Shown here in pieces: positions 1-7,417 of a stretch of 64,000 nucleotides of DNA. Below the pieces are notes generated by a model. That model was not told the origin of the DNA. It did no database searches and worked only from the letters and a program-made list of their open reading frames with translations. The position numbers and the translations under genes are program-made. Origin of the DNA: Halorubrum salinum (lineage in GTDB: Archaea; Halobacteriota; Halobacteria; Halobacteriales; Haloferacaceae); assembly GCF_024494575.1 (NCBI RefSeq), contig NZ_JANHDO010000005.1, forward strand, positions 1 to 64,000. Reading direction: 5' to 3'. Position 1 is the first letter of the stretch. Every line of letters begins with the position of its first letter.

Positions 1-381
1 CGAGAGATCACTCCAGTATCCCGGACCCGCGATGAACGCGAGCAGTATCCCGCCGGCTCCAGCGATCAGTCCGGACCCAGTGGAGTCGACACCGAAGAGG
101 TAACCAGACGAAATAAGCAGAAGCCCAGACGCGACGAGCGCCCACATCGCCAGTTCGCCACCGATACCAGCACCGCGCATCTCGACGGACGTTCTGTCGG
201 CGGTCACCCCGCCATCCGTTTCGAGATCGTCATCGGCGTCCTCCTGGTACCGAACGTCGAGCCCTGCCGGAACCTCGACGTGGCCGTGGTCGAGGCAGAC
301 GAGCACCTGACCGTCGAGGTCCGGCGCGTCGACTGCGTGTTCGTGGCCGTTCTGCCGGACGGCGACCTCGCCGTCAGGCAT
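1..381 (-). CDS. partial membrane protein, runs off the left edge
   Basis: An open minus-strand frame of 127 codons starts with ATG at 381 and reaches base 1 with no stop, so the C-terminus lies outside the window. The N-terminal ~75 residues are hydrophilic and acidic, with a CLDHGHVEVP stretch. They are followed by two hydrophobic helices at about residues 78-96 and 100-118, the second rich in Gly/Ala. I recognise no family. It overlaps the end of the small upstream ORF by 8 bases, which suggests one transcript. Small acidic-plus-two-helix proteins of this kind are common in haloarchaeal plasmids and proviruses, but that is only a general resemblance. Confidence 0.6.
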   Translation of the reverse strand, partial: MPDGEVAVRQNGHEHAVDAPDLDGQVLVCLDHGHVEVPAGLDVRYQEDADDDLETDGGVTADRTSVEMRGAGIGGELAMWALVASGLLLISSGYLFGVDSTGSGLIAGAGGILLAFIAGPGYWSDLS

Positions 382-490
382 CGGTGGTGTTGACGTGTCG
401 CCAGTCTCGGAAGTGCTGTACTTCGCTGCGGTCGGCCTCCGCGTTACCGGAGGGATCGGGGGTCTCTTTCACCCGGTCTCTGTCGGTCAT
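374..490 (-). CDS. small acidic protein, 38 aa
   Basis: A 38-codon frame on the minus strand, ATG at 490 and TGA at 374, overlaps the start of the downstream membrane protein by 8 bases. The product is hydrophilic and charged (begins MTDRDRVKETPD) with no cysteines or hydrophobic segment. Support is the acidic codon pattern and the overlap, which is typical of translationally coupled small genes. No function can be given, and it could be only a leader ORF. Confidence 0.4.
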   Translation of the reverse strand: MTDRDRVKETPDPSGNAEADRSEVQHFRDWRHVNTTDA

Positions 491-495
491 CTCTG

Positions 496-520
496 TCTAT
501 CGGCCGGAGCGGCCGATAGA
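496..520. promoter_or_regulatory. perfect 10-bp inverted repeat, possible operator
   Basis: Ten bases at 496-505 are exactly reverse-complemented at 511-520 with a 5-base spacer. The repeat sits just upstream of the minus-strand start at 490 and within the divergent intergenic space before the plus-strand gene at 627. It is a candidate binding site for a dimeric regulator or a 5' hairpin. Confidence 0.45.
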
Positions 521-594
521 CGCGCGACCTGTCCCCCCGTGTTTAACCCACCGCTGAAATGGAACAGAGTAACCTCGAAGCCATGTCAGGCATA

Positions 595-602
595 GATTTA
601 AG
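595..602 (+). promoter_or_regulatory. TATA box of the 627 gene
   Basis: GATTTAAG lies 25-32 bases before the ATG at 627, the spacing expected for a leaderless haloarchaeal transcript. Confidence 0.45.
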
Positions 603-626
603 TAACCCAGACAGGTCGGCCAGCCC

Positions 627-893
627 ATGCAGAAGCTCCAAGACCACGGTGGATCGGGTGTTGTCACCCTCCCGCGCGACGAACTCCAGAAAGACGACGT
701 TCTCGACGACGGCGAGATTCCGGACGAACAGCACCTCGATGTCGAACGGATGGGTCGCCGGACATACGTGGTTCGTATCCCTGAAGATGACGGCACGCTT
801 CCCGAGCTGACCCGGTGTGACTTCGTCGAACGGCTGGCCGCGCAGCGCGCCCTCGATCTCGATGCGAGGCGGTTCGTACCGCAGGCGGACTGA
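627..893 (+). CDS. small AbrB-like haloarchaeal protein
   Basis: This 88-aa acidic protein starts MQKLQDHGGSGVVTLPRDEL. The pattern of a short strand, GSGVVTLPR and then an acidic turn resembles the swapped-hairpin AbrB/MazE fold of antitoxins and transition-state regulators. The second half (RTYVVRIPEDD) could form a further beta hairpin. The start is supported by a TATA-like element about 30 bases upstream. No toxin partner is visible beside it. The fold assignment is inference from pattern only. Confidence 0.6.
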   Translation: MQKLQDHGGSGVVTLPRDELQKDDVLDDGEIPDEQHLDVERMGRRTYVVRIPEDDGTLPELTRCDFVERLAAQRALDLDARRFVPQAD

Positions 894-967
894 GCAAGAC
901 TTTGCCTTTGCACCCCTTGCACGAGCCTTTTTAGGTGATAGCGTCGAAGGCGTTGATGCGTAGAAAC

Positions 968-988
968 CCGGCGTCTCCACCCGTAGGC
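968..988 (+). repeat. 21-bp direct repeat, copy 1
   Basis: Identical over 21 bases to 1179-1199 (core GGCGTCTCCACCCGTAGGC). The two copies bracket the 46-aa ORF at 1022-1162 and sit just downstream of the short integrase gene at 1243-1935. They may be attachment-site or excision scars, or a duplicated regulatory segment. Confidence 0.7.
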
Positions 989-1021
989 AGGGTATCGGCG
1001 GGTTTTGCGCGTTCGCTCCCA

Positions 1022-1162
1022 ATGAGTGACAACGCTAACGAATCGGAGGAAGACTCCGATAAAGACGACGAGGAACAAACCCATCTCGACCGAGTACGAG
1101 AAGCAAAACTCGTGCTGGAAACGATGAGAACAGCAGCAAAGCTGGTCGAGATGTTGAGGTAG
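1022..1162 (+). CDS. small acidic helical protein, 46 aa
   Basis: A 46-aa protein begins MSDNANESEEDSDKDDEEQT and ends in an amphipathic helix (LVLETMRTAAKLVEMLR). An upstream in-frame ATG at 935 would add 29 basic residues unlike haloarchaeal protein, so the ATG at 1022 is preferred. The gene lies between two identical 21-bp repeats. The acidic head plus basic/hydrophobic helix could mediate protein-protein contact. No family is recognised. Confidence 0.45.
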   Translation: MSDNANESEEDSDKDDEEQTHLDRVREAKLVLETMRTAAKLVEMLR

Positions 1163-1178
1163 TGGAGTACGCCCTTAA

Positions 1179-1199
1179 CCGGCGTCTCCACCCGTAGGC
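1179..1199 (+). repeat. 21-bp direct repeat, copy 2
   Basis: Second exact copy of the 968-988 repeat, 211 bp downstream and about 44 bp from the stop of the minus-strand recombinase gene. Confidence 0.7.
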
Positions 1200-1242
1200 G
1201 ATTCTGAATAGAACCGGTATCGTATTAAAGAATTTGCCACCA

Positions 1243-1935
1243 TCAGAGCCATTCCACCTTCTCCCGCGCTCGGCGCTGTGCCGCCGGGCTATAGGTCCCG
1301 TTGTAGTGATCTAGAAACGTCTCTAGGTCCTCCCAGCCGCCCCAGTCGAGAACGAGCAGCGGGTCCACCTCCGCATCCGCGAGCGCACTCGCCCACGTTC
1401 GCCGGAGGTCGTGCGTACTGAGGAACAGCCATCCGCGTTCGTCCTCCTGGTCGGCGAGCTGCTCGCGGGCGTCCTGGAGCCAGCGCCGGAGCGAGCGCGT
1501 CGACGAGATCGAGAGCACCGGCTCGTCGCCTGCGGCGTCGCGCATGTCGCCGATCGTTTCGATCCGCATCGCGAGGTCGCTCGGGATCGGCGTCTCGCGG
1601 AACTTGTCGCCCTTCCCCTCCCAGACCCGGACCACCCAGCCGGCGTCCGTCTCGACGACATCCTGCGGGGCGACGTCGAGGATTTCCTTCGAGCGCAAGC
1701 CGGAGCGCGCGCCGAGGCCGAACGCGATCGTCTGCTCGGTGTCGCTCGCGATGGCTTCGAGTTTCGAGACCTCGCTCTCGGAGAGCCACACCTTCTTCCC
1801 GTCCTGCTCGTCGTGAGGTCGTAGGTTCATCGCGTCCGGCTGGTGCGTCAACCGGACATAAAGGTGCGGGTCGAGGTGGGTTCCCGGCGTGATCGGGGCG
1901 GGTTCGAGCACGATCGCGTCCGACTCTCGTCTCAC
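1243..1935 (-). CDS. tyrosine recombinase, catalytic domain only
   Basis: The 230-aa product has the catalytic half of the tyrosine recombinase (phage integrase) fold: Arg in RSGLRSKE (about R81), Lys in KGDKFRETPIP (about K111), H175-x-x-R178 in HDLRR, and the nucleophile Tyr211 in LDHYNG. The residue between box II and the Tyr is Trp rather than His (DWGGWED). It lacks the N-terminal core-binding domain. From memory, haloarchaea have a family of ~200-residue recombinases of this shape beginning MNLRPHDEQDG, so Met36 (base 1830) is an alternative and perhaps better start. Its job would be integration, excision or inversion of a mobile element; the 21-bp repeats next to it are candidate substrates. 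Confidence 0.85.
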   Translation of the reverse strand: MRRESDAIVLEPAPITPGTHLDPHLYVRLTHQPDAMNLRPHDEQDGKKVWLSESEVSKLEAIASDTEQTIAFGLGARSGLRSKEILDVAPQDVVETDAGWVVRVWEGKGDKFRETPIPSDLAMRIETIGDMRDAAGDEPVLSISSTRSLRRWLQDAREQLADQEDERGWLFLSTHDLRRTWASALADAEVDPLLVLDWGGWEDLETFLDHYNGTYSPAAQRRAREKVEWL

Positions 1936-2020
1936 TCTCGGACACTAGTTAATCAGCAAAGCTGTTCATGGCTTAGAAAATACGTTACGATTAAATCAAT
2001 TCGTAATCGCTACATATCAT

Positions 2021-5000
2021 ATGAATGACGACGATGGTGCTGTCTTTTTTTCTCCAACTCGCCGGGACGTATTGACTGCTACCGCTGCGCTCACAGCTAC
2101 AGGCGGTAATGTGACGACAGCTACCGCGCAGTCTGACGACTCCGCTTCAGAATACGAGATCGGACTCCCACTAGAACAGCAGTGGACCTTTGGGTTCGCT
2201 GATTCTCAGGCGGTTGGTGGTCCGAGAGTTTCCCCCGGATCACAAGTCGGTGATACGTACTACCTCAAGTTGGAAGAAACCGAGTTTGACCCAGCGAAGA
2301 TTGTCGCGTATGATATAAAAGACCGCTCTAAGCGCTGGGAGTTGACAGCAAGGAATTACGTTTCCCCACCAGTCGTCACTGACGATACACTCGTTGTCTC
2401 AGTACTCTCTGATATCAAGGCCTACCCAGCAGCTGAAATGGCGACAGAGACACTGTGGGAGTACACCACAGACATGGATATCGTTGGCGACCCAGCATGG
2501 GCTCGAGATGGGTTCTTAATCCACGAATATAATGCGACCTCCCGAGATAGCGGACCGAGCGACTATACCTATGAGGATGGACGGCTCACACTATTAGACT
2601 CAGACGGGAACCAGCAGTGGGCTGTCAATGGTGAATCCTTTCGATCACCGTATGTGGAAGGTGATTCAATCATCCACATTGCGGGGAGTGAGTACCGTGA
2701 GGGAGGTGACTATACTGTCACCAGCGGACGGGTAGTATCTCGAGATATCGAGACTGGAAATGTCGAATGGAAAACACCAGATATCAAGGTGTGGAATATC
2801 CGTTCAACACCGTTCGATCTCGTTGTAGCGCACACTCGAGACGACGCAATCCGAGGGATCAACGCGAATACTGGAGAGGAAGAATGGACGGTAAACGTCG
2901 GTCCGAAGGTAGAAGATTATGACGCTGGACCGACACATCTTTTCGTAGGAACGGGTGACCAGATCCAAGCGATCGAGTACGCCACTGGCGAGGTAGCGTG
3001 GACGAATACCACCATCCGACCATACGATATATCACATACAGGTGGCCTCGTGTTCATCGGCGCGTACGGTGGAAATTTTTACGCGCTCGATCCGGGAACA
3101 GGTGAGATTGTCTGGGAAGATTCTCATCCGCATGGTGATGGTTTCATCCGATATAGCGACGAAGATCTGTATTTGTTCTCTCATAATTGGGTCTCTAGAT
3201 ATACCGGACAACGAGGGAAGGCACTGACAGCATTAGGACGCGCCCGAGACACCGATGGCCTAGGAACTGCTACAGCAGCAGTCGCAAACCTACTCGGGAG
3301 AAAAAATGCCCTTTCGCGGGCAGAGACCGCTATTGAGAACAATCGTTATCAGGAGGCGATGACAGCCGTTGACAGTGCGAATCAACGCAAGGGGGCTGTT
3401 GAAGCCACAGCAACACTCCTAACGGGTGGTGCCGTGTACGGTGGCGCTCGGACAACTGGCAAGAGAGTGCAAGCCCGCCGATTAGAGTCAGCACTCGATC
3501 AGCTCCAAGATGAGTATCCCATTGAATCAGGCGCGCTTGCAGGCCTTTCACCGAACGCAGTTCTCGATCAGGCACAGGTTGCCGAGGAGAGTATCCAGCA
3601 GTCACGCTTCGGCCCTGCACTCCGAATGCTTGCAACACAGCAGGATGACTATAGTTCGCTCATACAGACGCTTGAAAGCCTTCATAACGTCCATACTGAC
3701 TTGAAGACGATCTCGTCGGAACTCGAGTCGGTTGCCGGCGAACTCAACACACAACAGTGGCGGAAAGAGTTTGAAGAACAACTGACTACCGATGGTACAG
3801 TCGAAGAGAATACACTTACGCGCTGTCGACAGGCCATTTCAAGAACACAACAGTACACAGAGGTCAAAGATGCACTTCCAATGGGCAAAATCGATCTCAG
3901 CCGCTTCGACTCTTCAATAACTACTGTTCAATCGACGGCTGAAACGCCGGCCACTGTCGATGCCTATGTGCAGGCTGGGCTGGAGTCTCTAACCACCTAT
4001 GCGAATTCACGCCGTCACTTAGAGACATATGACCTCTCGCCAATCCGAGATCAACTGAATCAAGCACTTCAGTCAGACCCGATGAAGACAGATTCTGGAG
4101 TCCCATTATTCGAAACGCTCGATTCACTCCTCACGGCAGCCACGGAGGCAGAGCAGGCGCGTACCGATATCGACTATTCTCACACCGGATTTACTGCAGA
4201 TGAGGTCACTGCCTCAATCAGGCAGGCTCTCGCGACTATCGATGTCAATGAGATGCAGGCAATCGCAACGAATCTTCAAAATCTCAAACGCGGCGTGTGG
4301 AAAGCCGAACACCTACACGCGTACTCTCCGTACGAGTTTGAGCATTTGATTGCTGATCTGTATTCGGATCTAGGCTACTCGACGGAGGTGACAGAGGAAG
4401 GAAGCGACGGTGGGATCGACGTCGTTGCTACTGATGATGGCGAGAAACTCATCATTCAGGTCAAGCAGTACTCTCCAGGTAACAAGATCGGACGCCCGAC
4501 AATTCAGCAGACAGCAGGAGTCCGAGACCAATTCGGTGCTGACAAAGCTGTCGTTGTTACTTCGAGTAACTTCACTGGGACCGCTCGCGATGCAAGTCAG
4601 GATTACGGCGATCAGATGGAGTTGATCGACGGCCAGACGCTTCGTGAAATGCTCTCTCACTCTCGGCTAGCGCCTCCAATTCAGTCCCAGACTGGTGCGC
4701 GTTCGAGCCAGCGGAACCAGCGAACTCAGCGTGGAAGGTCTCACTCGCAATCAAACGGAACCAGTTCGTCTTCTCACAACCACCACACGGGCTCCTACTG
4801 CATGGTGTGTGAACAGTACTTCCAAGTTGAGTTAGAGACCGTCGAAACACCTACTGGAGAGACAGTTCAGTGTTGTCCACGGTGTAAGCAGCTCATCAAC
4901 GAAGCGACTGGCGTGAATGAATATGACCGCGCAGACGCATTAGATGTACTTGACCTGTCGCCTGGAGCGTCCGATGCGGAAATTAAAGATGCCTATCGCA

Positions 5001-5086
5001 GTCTCATGACAGATGTACACCCAGATCAAGGTGGGACACGAGAAGAATTTGAGGAGGTCCAGCAGGCGTATGAAACCCTCCTGTAG
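2021..5086 (+). CDS. exported PQQ-propeller / helical / Mrr nuclease / zinc ribbon / J-domain fusion protein
   Basis: This 1021-aa protein has five visible parts. Residues 1-40 look like a twin-arginine signal (SPTRRDVLTATAALTA). Residues ~48-395 carry PQQ/BamB-type beta-propeller repeats (recurring W/YALDPGTGEIVW-like motifs). Residues ~405-765 are helical, with a weakly hydrophobic stretch at ~459-476 followed by KRVQARR that could be a membrane span. Residues ~766-880 form an Mrr-type restriction nuclease core with E772/E774, D800 in GGID and Q813-x-K815. A zinc ribbon uses C927/C930 and C952/C955. Residues 970-1021 are a J-domain ending, with HPD at 1000-1002. I know of no described protein with this order. 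The coding DNA is AT-richer than the chromosome, suggesting transfer. A TATA-like GATTAAATC ~30 bases upstream fits leaderless expression. Domain calls are strong; the role (surface-sensing nuclease?) is inference. Confidence 0.85.
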   Translation: MNDDDGAVFFSPTRRDVLTATAALTATGGNVTTATAQSDDSASEYEIGLPLEQQWTFGFADSQAVGGPRVSPGSQVGDTYYLKLEETEFDPAKIVAYDIKDRSKRWELTARNYVSPPVVTDDTLVVSVLSDIKAYPAAEMATETLWEYTTDMDIVGDPAWARDGFLIHEYNATSRDSGPSDYTYEDGRLTLLDSDGNQQWAVNGESFRSPYVEGDSIIHIAGSEYREGGDYTVTSGRVVSRDIETGNVEWKTPDIKVWNIRSTPFDLVVAHTRDDAIRGINANTGEEEWTVNVGPKVEDYDAGPTHLFVGTGDQIQAIEYATGEVAWTNTTIRPYDISHTGGLVFIGAYGGNFYALDPGTGEIVWEDSHPHGDGFIRYSDEDLYLFSHNWVSRYTGQRGKALTALGRARDTDGLGTATAAVANLLGRKNALSRAETAIENNRYQEAMTAVDSANQRKGAVEATATLLTGGAVYGGARTTGKRVQARRLESALDQLQDEYPIESGALAGLSPNAVLDQAQVAEESIQQSRFGPALRMLATQQDDYSSLIQTLESLHNVHTDLKTISSELESVAGELNTQQWRKEFEEQLTTDGTVEENTLTRCRQAISRTQQYTEVKDALPMGKIDLSRFDSSITTVQSTAETPATVDAYVQAGLESLTTYANSRRHLETYDLSPIRDQLNQALQSDPMKTDSGVPLFETLDSLLTAATEAEQARTDIDYSHTGFTADEVTASIRQALATIDVNEMQAIATNLQNLKRGVWKAEHLHAYSPYEFEHLIADLYSDLGYSTEVTEEGSDGGIDVVATDDGEKLIIQVKQYSPGNKIGRPTIQQTAGVRDQFGADKAVVVTSSNFTGTARDASQDYGDQMELIDGQTLREMLSHSRLAPPIQSQTGARSSQRNQRTQRGRSHSQSNGTSSSSHNHHTGSYCMVCEQYFQVELETVETPTGETVQCCPRCKQLINEATGVNEYDRADALDVLDLSPGASDAEIKDAYRSLMTDVHPDQGGTREEFEEVQQAYETLL

Positions 5087-5281
5087 TGGCATATCAGTCT
5101 CAGATACACTCCACACCACATGTCTCAAAACAGTTGAGCAGATGATGATCTTGATTCGACAGCTCTCTTGAGCCCCCTTGCTGTCTGAAAATATCCGGAG
5201 GTGTTGTTCCGTATCAGACCTGTAACTGTCCGACTCTCTCCGTATTGTCGGACATCAAGCTCAGACACTTCGCATAAAACT

Positions 5282-5434
5282 CTACGAGGTTTCAGAACCA
5301 CAGGAAGAACATTTCCATGAAATAACCCAGTCTTCACTGTTCGCATCATTACTTAGATCACTAATATTCACAGGAACTAGTGTTCCCTGTTCATCGCAGG
5401 AGCCGCAGTTGGCACCGGTCAGTGAGACGTTCAT
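5282..5434 (-). CDS. small zinc-finger protein, 50 aa
   Basis: A 50-codon minus-strand frame (ATG 5434, TAG 5282) begins MNVSLTGANCGSCDEQG and ends WKCSSCGSETS. The paired motifs C10-GS-C13 and C42-SS-C45 are typical of the very short CPxCG-like zinc proteins abundant in haloarchaea. An AT-rich TATA-like segment at about 5457-5468 lies at leaderless distance upstream. It is convergent with the Mrr/J-domain gene, which also carries two CxxC motifs. Function unknown; binding of nucleic acid or a partner protein is the usual guess. Confidence 0.6.
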   Translation of the reverse strand: MNVSLTGANCGSCDEQGTLVPVNISDLSNDANSEDWVISWKCSSCGSETS

Positions 5435-5495
5435 AGCTGTTTGTTTGCCTCACTATCAGTATAATATTTTGGGGGAGCTGTTTGGGCGGTAGGAA

Positions 5496-5510
5496 CCTGC
5501 TTCTCGCCAT
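5496..5510 (+). repeat. 15-bp repeat shared with 7325-7339
   Basis: CCTGCTTCTCGCCAT occurs here and again at 7325-7339, where it forms one arm of a hairpin. Both copies are in AT-rich intergenic DNA, so they may be remnants of a former mobile element. Confidence 0.4.
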
Positions 5511-5579
5511 GTCTGAGTCCAGCTGTTGATGATCGACGTGCCACAAAATATTAATTCGTTTGATATGATCTGAGAGAAT

Positions 5580-5825
5580 ATGGCAGATCCAGACATAGCG
5601 GTGAAAGATGATCTGAATATTGAAGAGACGATCCAGTCACTCGACAAAGCGATAAATGAGATGGCTGCGAGAATAGCGACTGGTGAATTCGATGAGGAGC
5701 ACGAACAACTTGATGTTGACCGGCTGAACGCAATATCGAACGCAGTTGATGCGAAACGGAGACTCATCGAGGAAGCACCGAAGGCTAGTCTGAGTGAGCT
5801 TTGGGCAGAGGATTTGAAAGAGTAG
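5580..5825 (+). CDS. small helical protein, 81 aa
   Basis: The product begins MADPDIAVKDDLNIEETIQ and is acidic and almost entirely predicted helix (IEETIQSLDKAINEMAARI, then DRLNAISNAVDAKRRLIEEA), suggesting a helical hairpin or small coiled coil. A TATA-like AAATATTAATT about 30 bases upstream supports the start and leaderless expression. It is on the same strand as the Mrr/J-domain gene, 494 bases downstream. No family recognised. The longer minus-strand frame over it is a shadow with poor composition. Confidence 0.6.
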   Translation: MADPDIAVKDDLNIEETIQSLDKAINEMAARIATGEFDEEHEQLDVDRLNAISNAVDAKRRLIEEAPKASLSELWAEDLKE

Positions 5826-5852
5826 TTCATCCGCACCTGATGTCGAACTACG

Positions 5853-5880
5853 CCGTCCGATCTTCTCCCAGTTCCCGGAC
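5853..5880 (+). repeat. 28-bp imperfect direct repeat, left copy
   Basis: Matches 11169-11196 at 25 of 28 positions in the same orientation, including an exact 16-base run CTCCCAGTTCCCGGAC. The pair brackets the membrane-protein/KAP-NTPase/FtsZ2 block and could mark the ends of an inserted unit. Confidence 0.55.
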
Positions 5881-5941
5881 AGGTACTGATGAACCACTCA
5901 CCTGTCGGCGCGATTCAGCACTTCTCTTGAATACAGCGTGA

Positions 5942-6307
5942 TTATGGCTGAAACTCTTTGACCACATCGGGCGGTTCCTGCCACTGTAAGAACCAATGGA
6001 GCGGGTACGCAAGGAACGCTCCGATCACTACCATTCCGATGAACGAGCCGACGAGCATCATCAGGAGGCTAACTAATGCTTCAGTTGATAGAAGAGCGTA
6101 CGATGTATTAGCAATTCCATTGACCGTGAGCATTCCAGAGAATAGTAGACCGGCAATGATCATGACACCGATTCCACGGTTTGTACTCCAGTTGGATTCT
6201 TTTTCGCGTATGAAGCGGTTCATAATCGCGAAGGCCGGTACGATGCTCGCCCCCGCCGCAAAAGCGGTGATGAGTAAAATCTTTCCCGCGGATGTTACCT
6301 CGGCCAT
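5942..6307 (-). CDS. three-helix membrane protein, 121 aa
   Basis: The 121-aa protein has hydrophobic segments at about residues 8-28, 45-65 and 78-105. A short basic loop (NRFIREKESNWSTNRG) lies between the first two, and the tail is soluble (QEPPDVVKEFQP). The start is supported by an AT-rich TATA-like segment about 30 bases upstream. It is the promoter-distal member of a minus-strand series behind the 265-aa coiled-coil membrane protein and the KAP NTPase. It has no known domain; a membrane effector or partner of the NTPase is possible but unproven. Confidence 0.65.
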   Translation of the reverse strand: MAEVTSAGKILLITAFAAGASIVPAFAIMNRFIREKESNWSTNRGIGVMIIAGLLFSGMLTVNGIANTSYALLSTEALVSLLMMLVGSFIGMVVIGAFLAYPLHWFLQWQEPPDVVKEFQP

Positions 6308-6375
6308 TTGTAGGAGTTAGTGCTTGATGATGGATAACCAATATTATTCTATTGGATCGCGTTGTTGCGATATAT

Positions 6376-7173
6376 CTACTCACCCTCTTCGTCTACTGCT
6401 GAACTGTTGGATGTGTCCTTATCTCTTTTCTCTATTTCTTTCATGTACTCAAGGCTGTATGGCGGATCAAATCTTAGCATAGAGCCCCTGTTAGAAACGC
6501 TCTCAGGCAAAATAAGAAGCAACAACCGGTACACCATTCCAATGCCAAAGAAGATACCCAATAACTCAATTGGTGAGGCCGTATCTCCTGCTGCGAGAGT
6601 ATATGCCACCACCGATAGGATCATCATTGAAAGAGTAAGTCCTAACTTGCCAATCATTAGCCACCGATCCAGAGAGAAGATTAGTCGATCGTTGTGTTCG
6701 ATTCGATCTCTATAATCCTCAAGTCGAGACTTTAGATATTCTTGAGTTGAATCTTCAAATGAAGTTAGGTCATGTATGTCGCTTGGGTTGGAAATACTAC
6801 GCGTATTGTATGCCTCATACCCGCCTGCTCCTATATTAACGAGACCAGTTATCAGTAAGCATGTGAATCCACTTATTGTAAGGTATCTTATTGGAATACA
6901 ACCCCCGCTATCAAATATACATCTGTCTGACAGAACCAAACTTCCAAGTCTGGTAAGAGATGTCGGCTCAAAGGCGCTCAGTAATGTAACAGGTACTCCA
7001 ACAAGAATCAAAACGAGTTGAAAATAGCGCGTTCCCTCCTTAGAAAAGGACTTGATACTCTCTTTCTGAGTACTTAGGCGCTGTTTGGCGTTTTCGTACT
7101 CTAGTCTTAGCGCCTCTTCAGATACTGAGCCCTTCTCACGATCATCATTCTCTTGTTGATTATCTCCGCTCAT
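6376..7173 (-). CDS. four-helix membrane protein with coiled-coil segments, 265 aa
   Basis: After an acidic N-terminus (MSGDNQQENDDREKG) comes a coiled-coil-like stretch (~18-48). A first pair of membrane helices lies at ~50-68 and ~98-118, a charged helical cytoplasmic loop at ~120-170 (YLKSRLEDYRDRIEHND), a second helix pair at ~173-222 and a charged tail. The helix-pair/coil/helix-pair layout recalls membrane effectors found next to NTPases in defence islands (for example SLATT-like proteins), but I cannot assign a family. The gene is AT-rich like the adjacent KAP NTPase and on the same strand, 245 bases apart. Confidence 0.65.
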   Translation of the reverse strand: MSGDNQQENDDREKGSVSEEALRLEYENAKQRLSTQKESIKSFSKEGTRYFQLVLILVGVPVTLLSAFEPTSLTRLGSLVLSDRCIFDSGGCIPIRYLTISGFTCLLITGLVNIGAGGYEAYNTRSISNPSDIHDLTSFEDSTQEYLKSRLEDYRDRIEHNDRLIFSLDRWLMIGKLGLTLSMMILSVVAYTLAAGDTASPIELLGIFFGIGMVYRLLLLILPESVSNRGSMLRFDPPYSLEYMKEIEKRDKDTSNSSAVDEEGE

Positions 7174-7313
7174 TTGTTATACGACTGAACAAACAAGAGA
7201 GAAAAGGCTACCGCCGTAAAGTGTCCTGTCCGATACTATTGGTGGCAGTTGAGCTTCCCATATCGACGCCGGCACACCTAGTTCTATTAAAAATGAGGTC
7301 TACTCGCCAGTGG

Positions 7314-7337
7314 GGCGAGAAGGGCCTGCTTCTCGCC
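7314..7337. other. 9-bp hairpin in intergenic DNA
   Basis: GGCGAGAAG at 7314-7322 pairs exactly with CTTCTCGCC at 7329-7337 across a 6-base loop. It lies between the KAP NTPase stop and the 265-aa membrane-protein start on the minus strand. It could be an intra-operon terminator or processing hairpin, or a mobile-element end; its right arm is shared with 5501-5508. Confidence 0.45.
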
Positions 7338-7417
7338 ATCGTGCTATTACGTCTTCCTGTCAAGATGTTAGATCGAAAGCCCGATTTGTAATTCTCCGAG
7401 TAACTCAATAGAGGTTT

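Noticed and set aside
5125-5349. 74-codon minus-strand frame downstream of the Mrr/J-domain gene
   Set aside because: Basic, non-haloarchaeal composition, and it overlaps the better-supported 50-aa zinc protein in another frame.
7208-7408. 66-codon minus-strand frame between the KAP NTPase and a membrane protein
   Set aside because: Composition is Arg/Ser-rich and the frame runs through the hairpin; no support as a gene.
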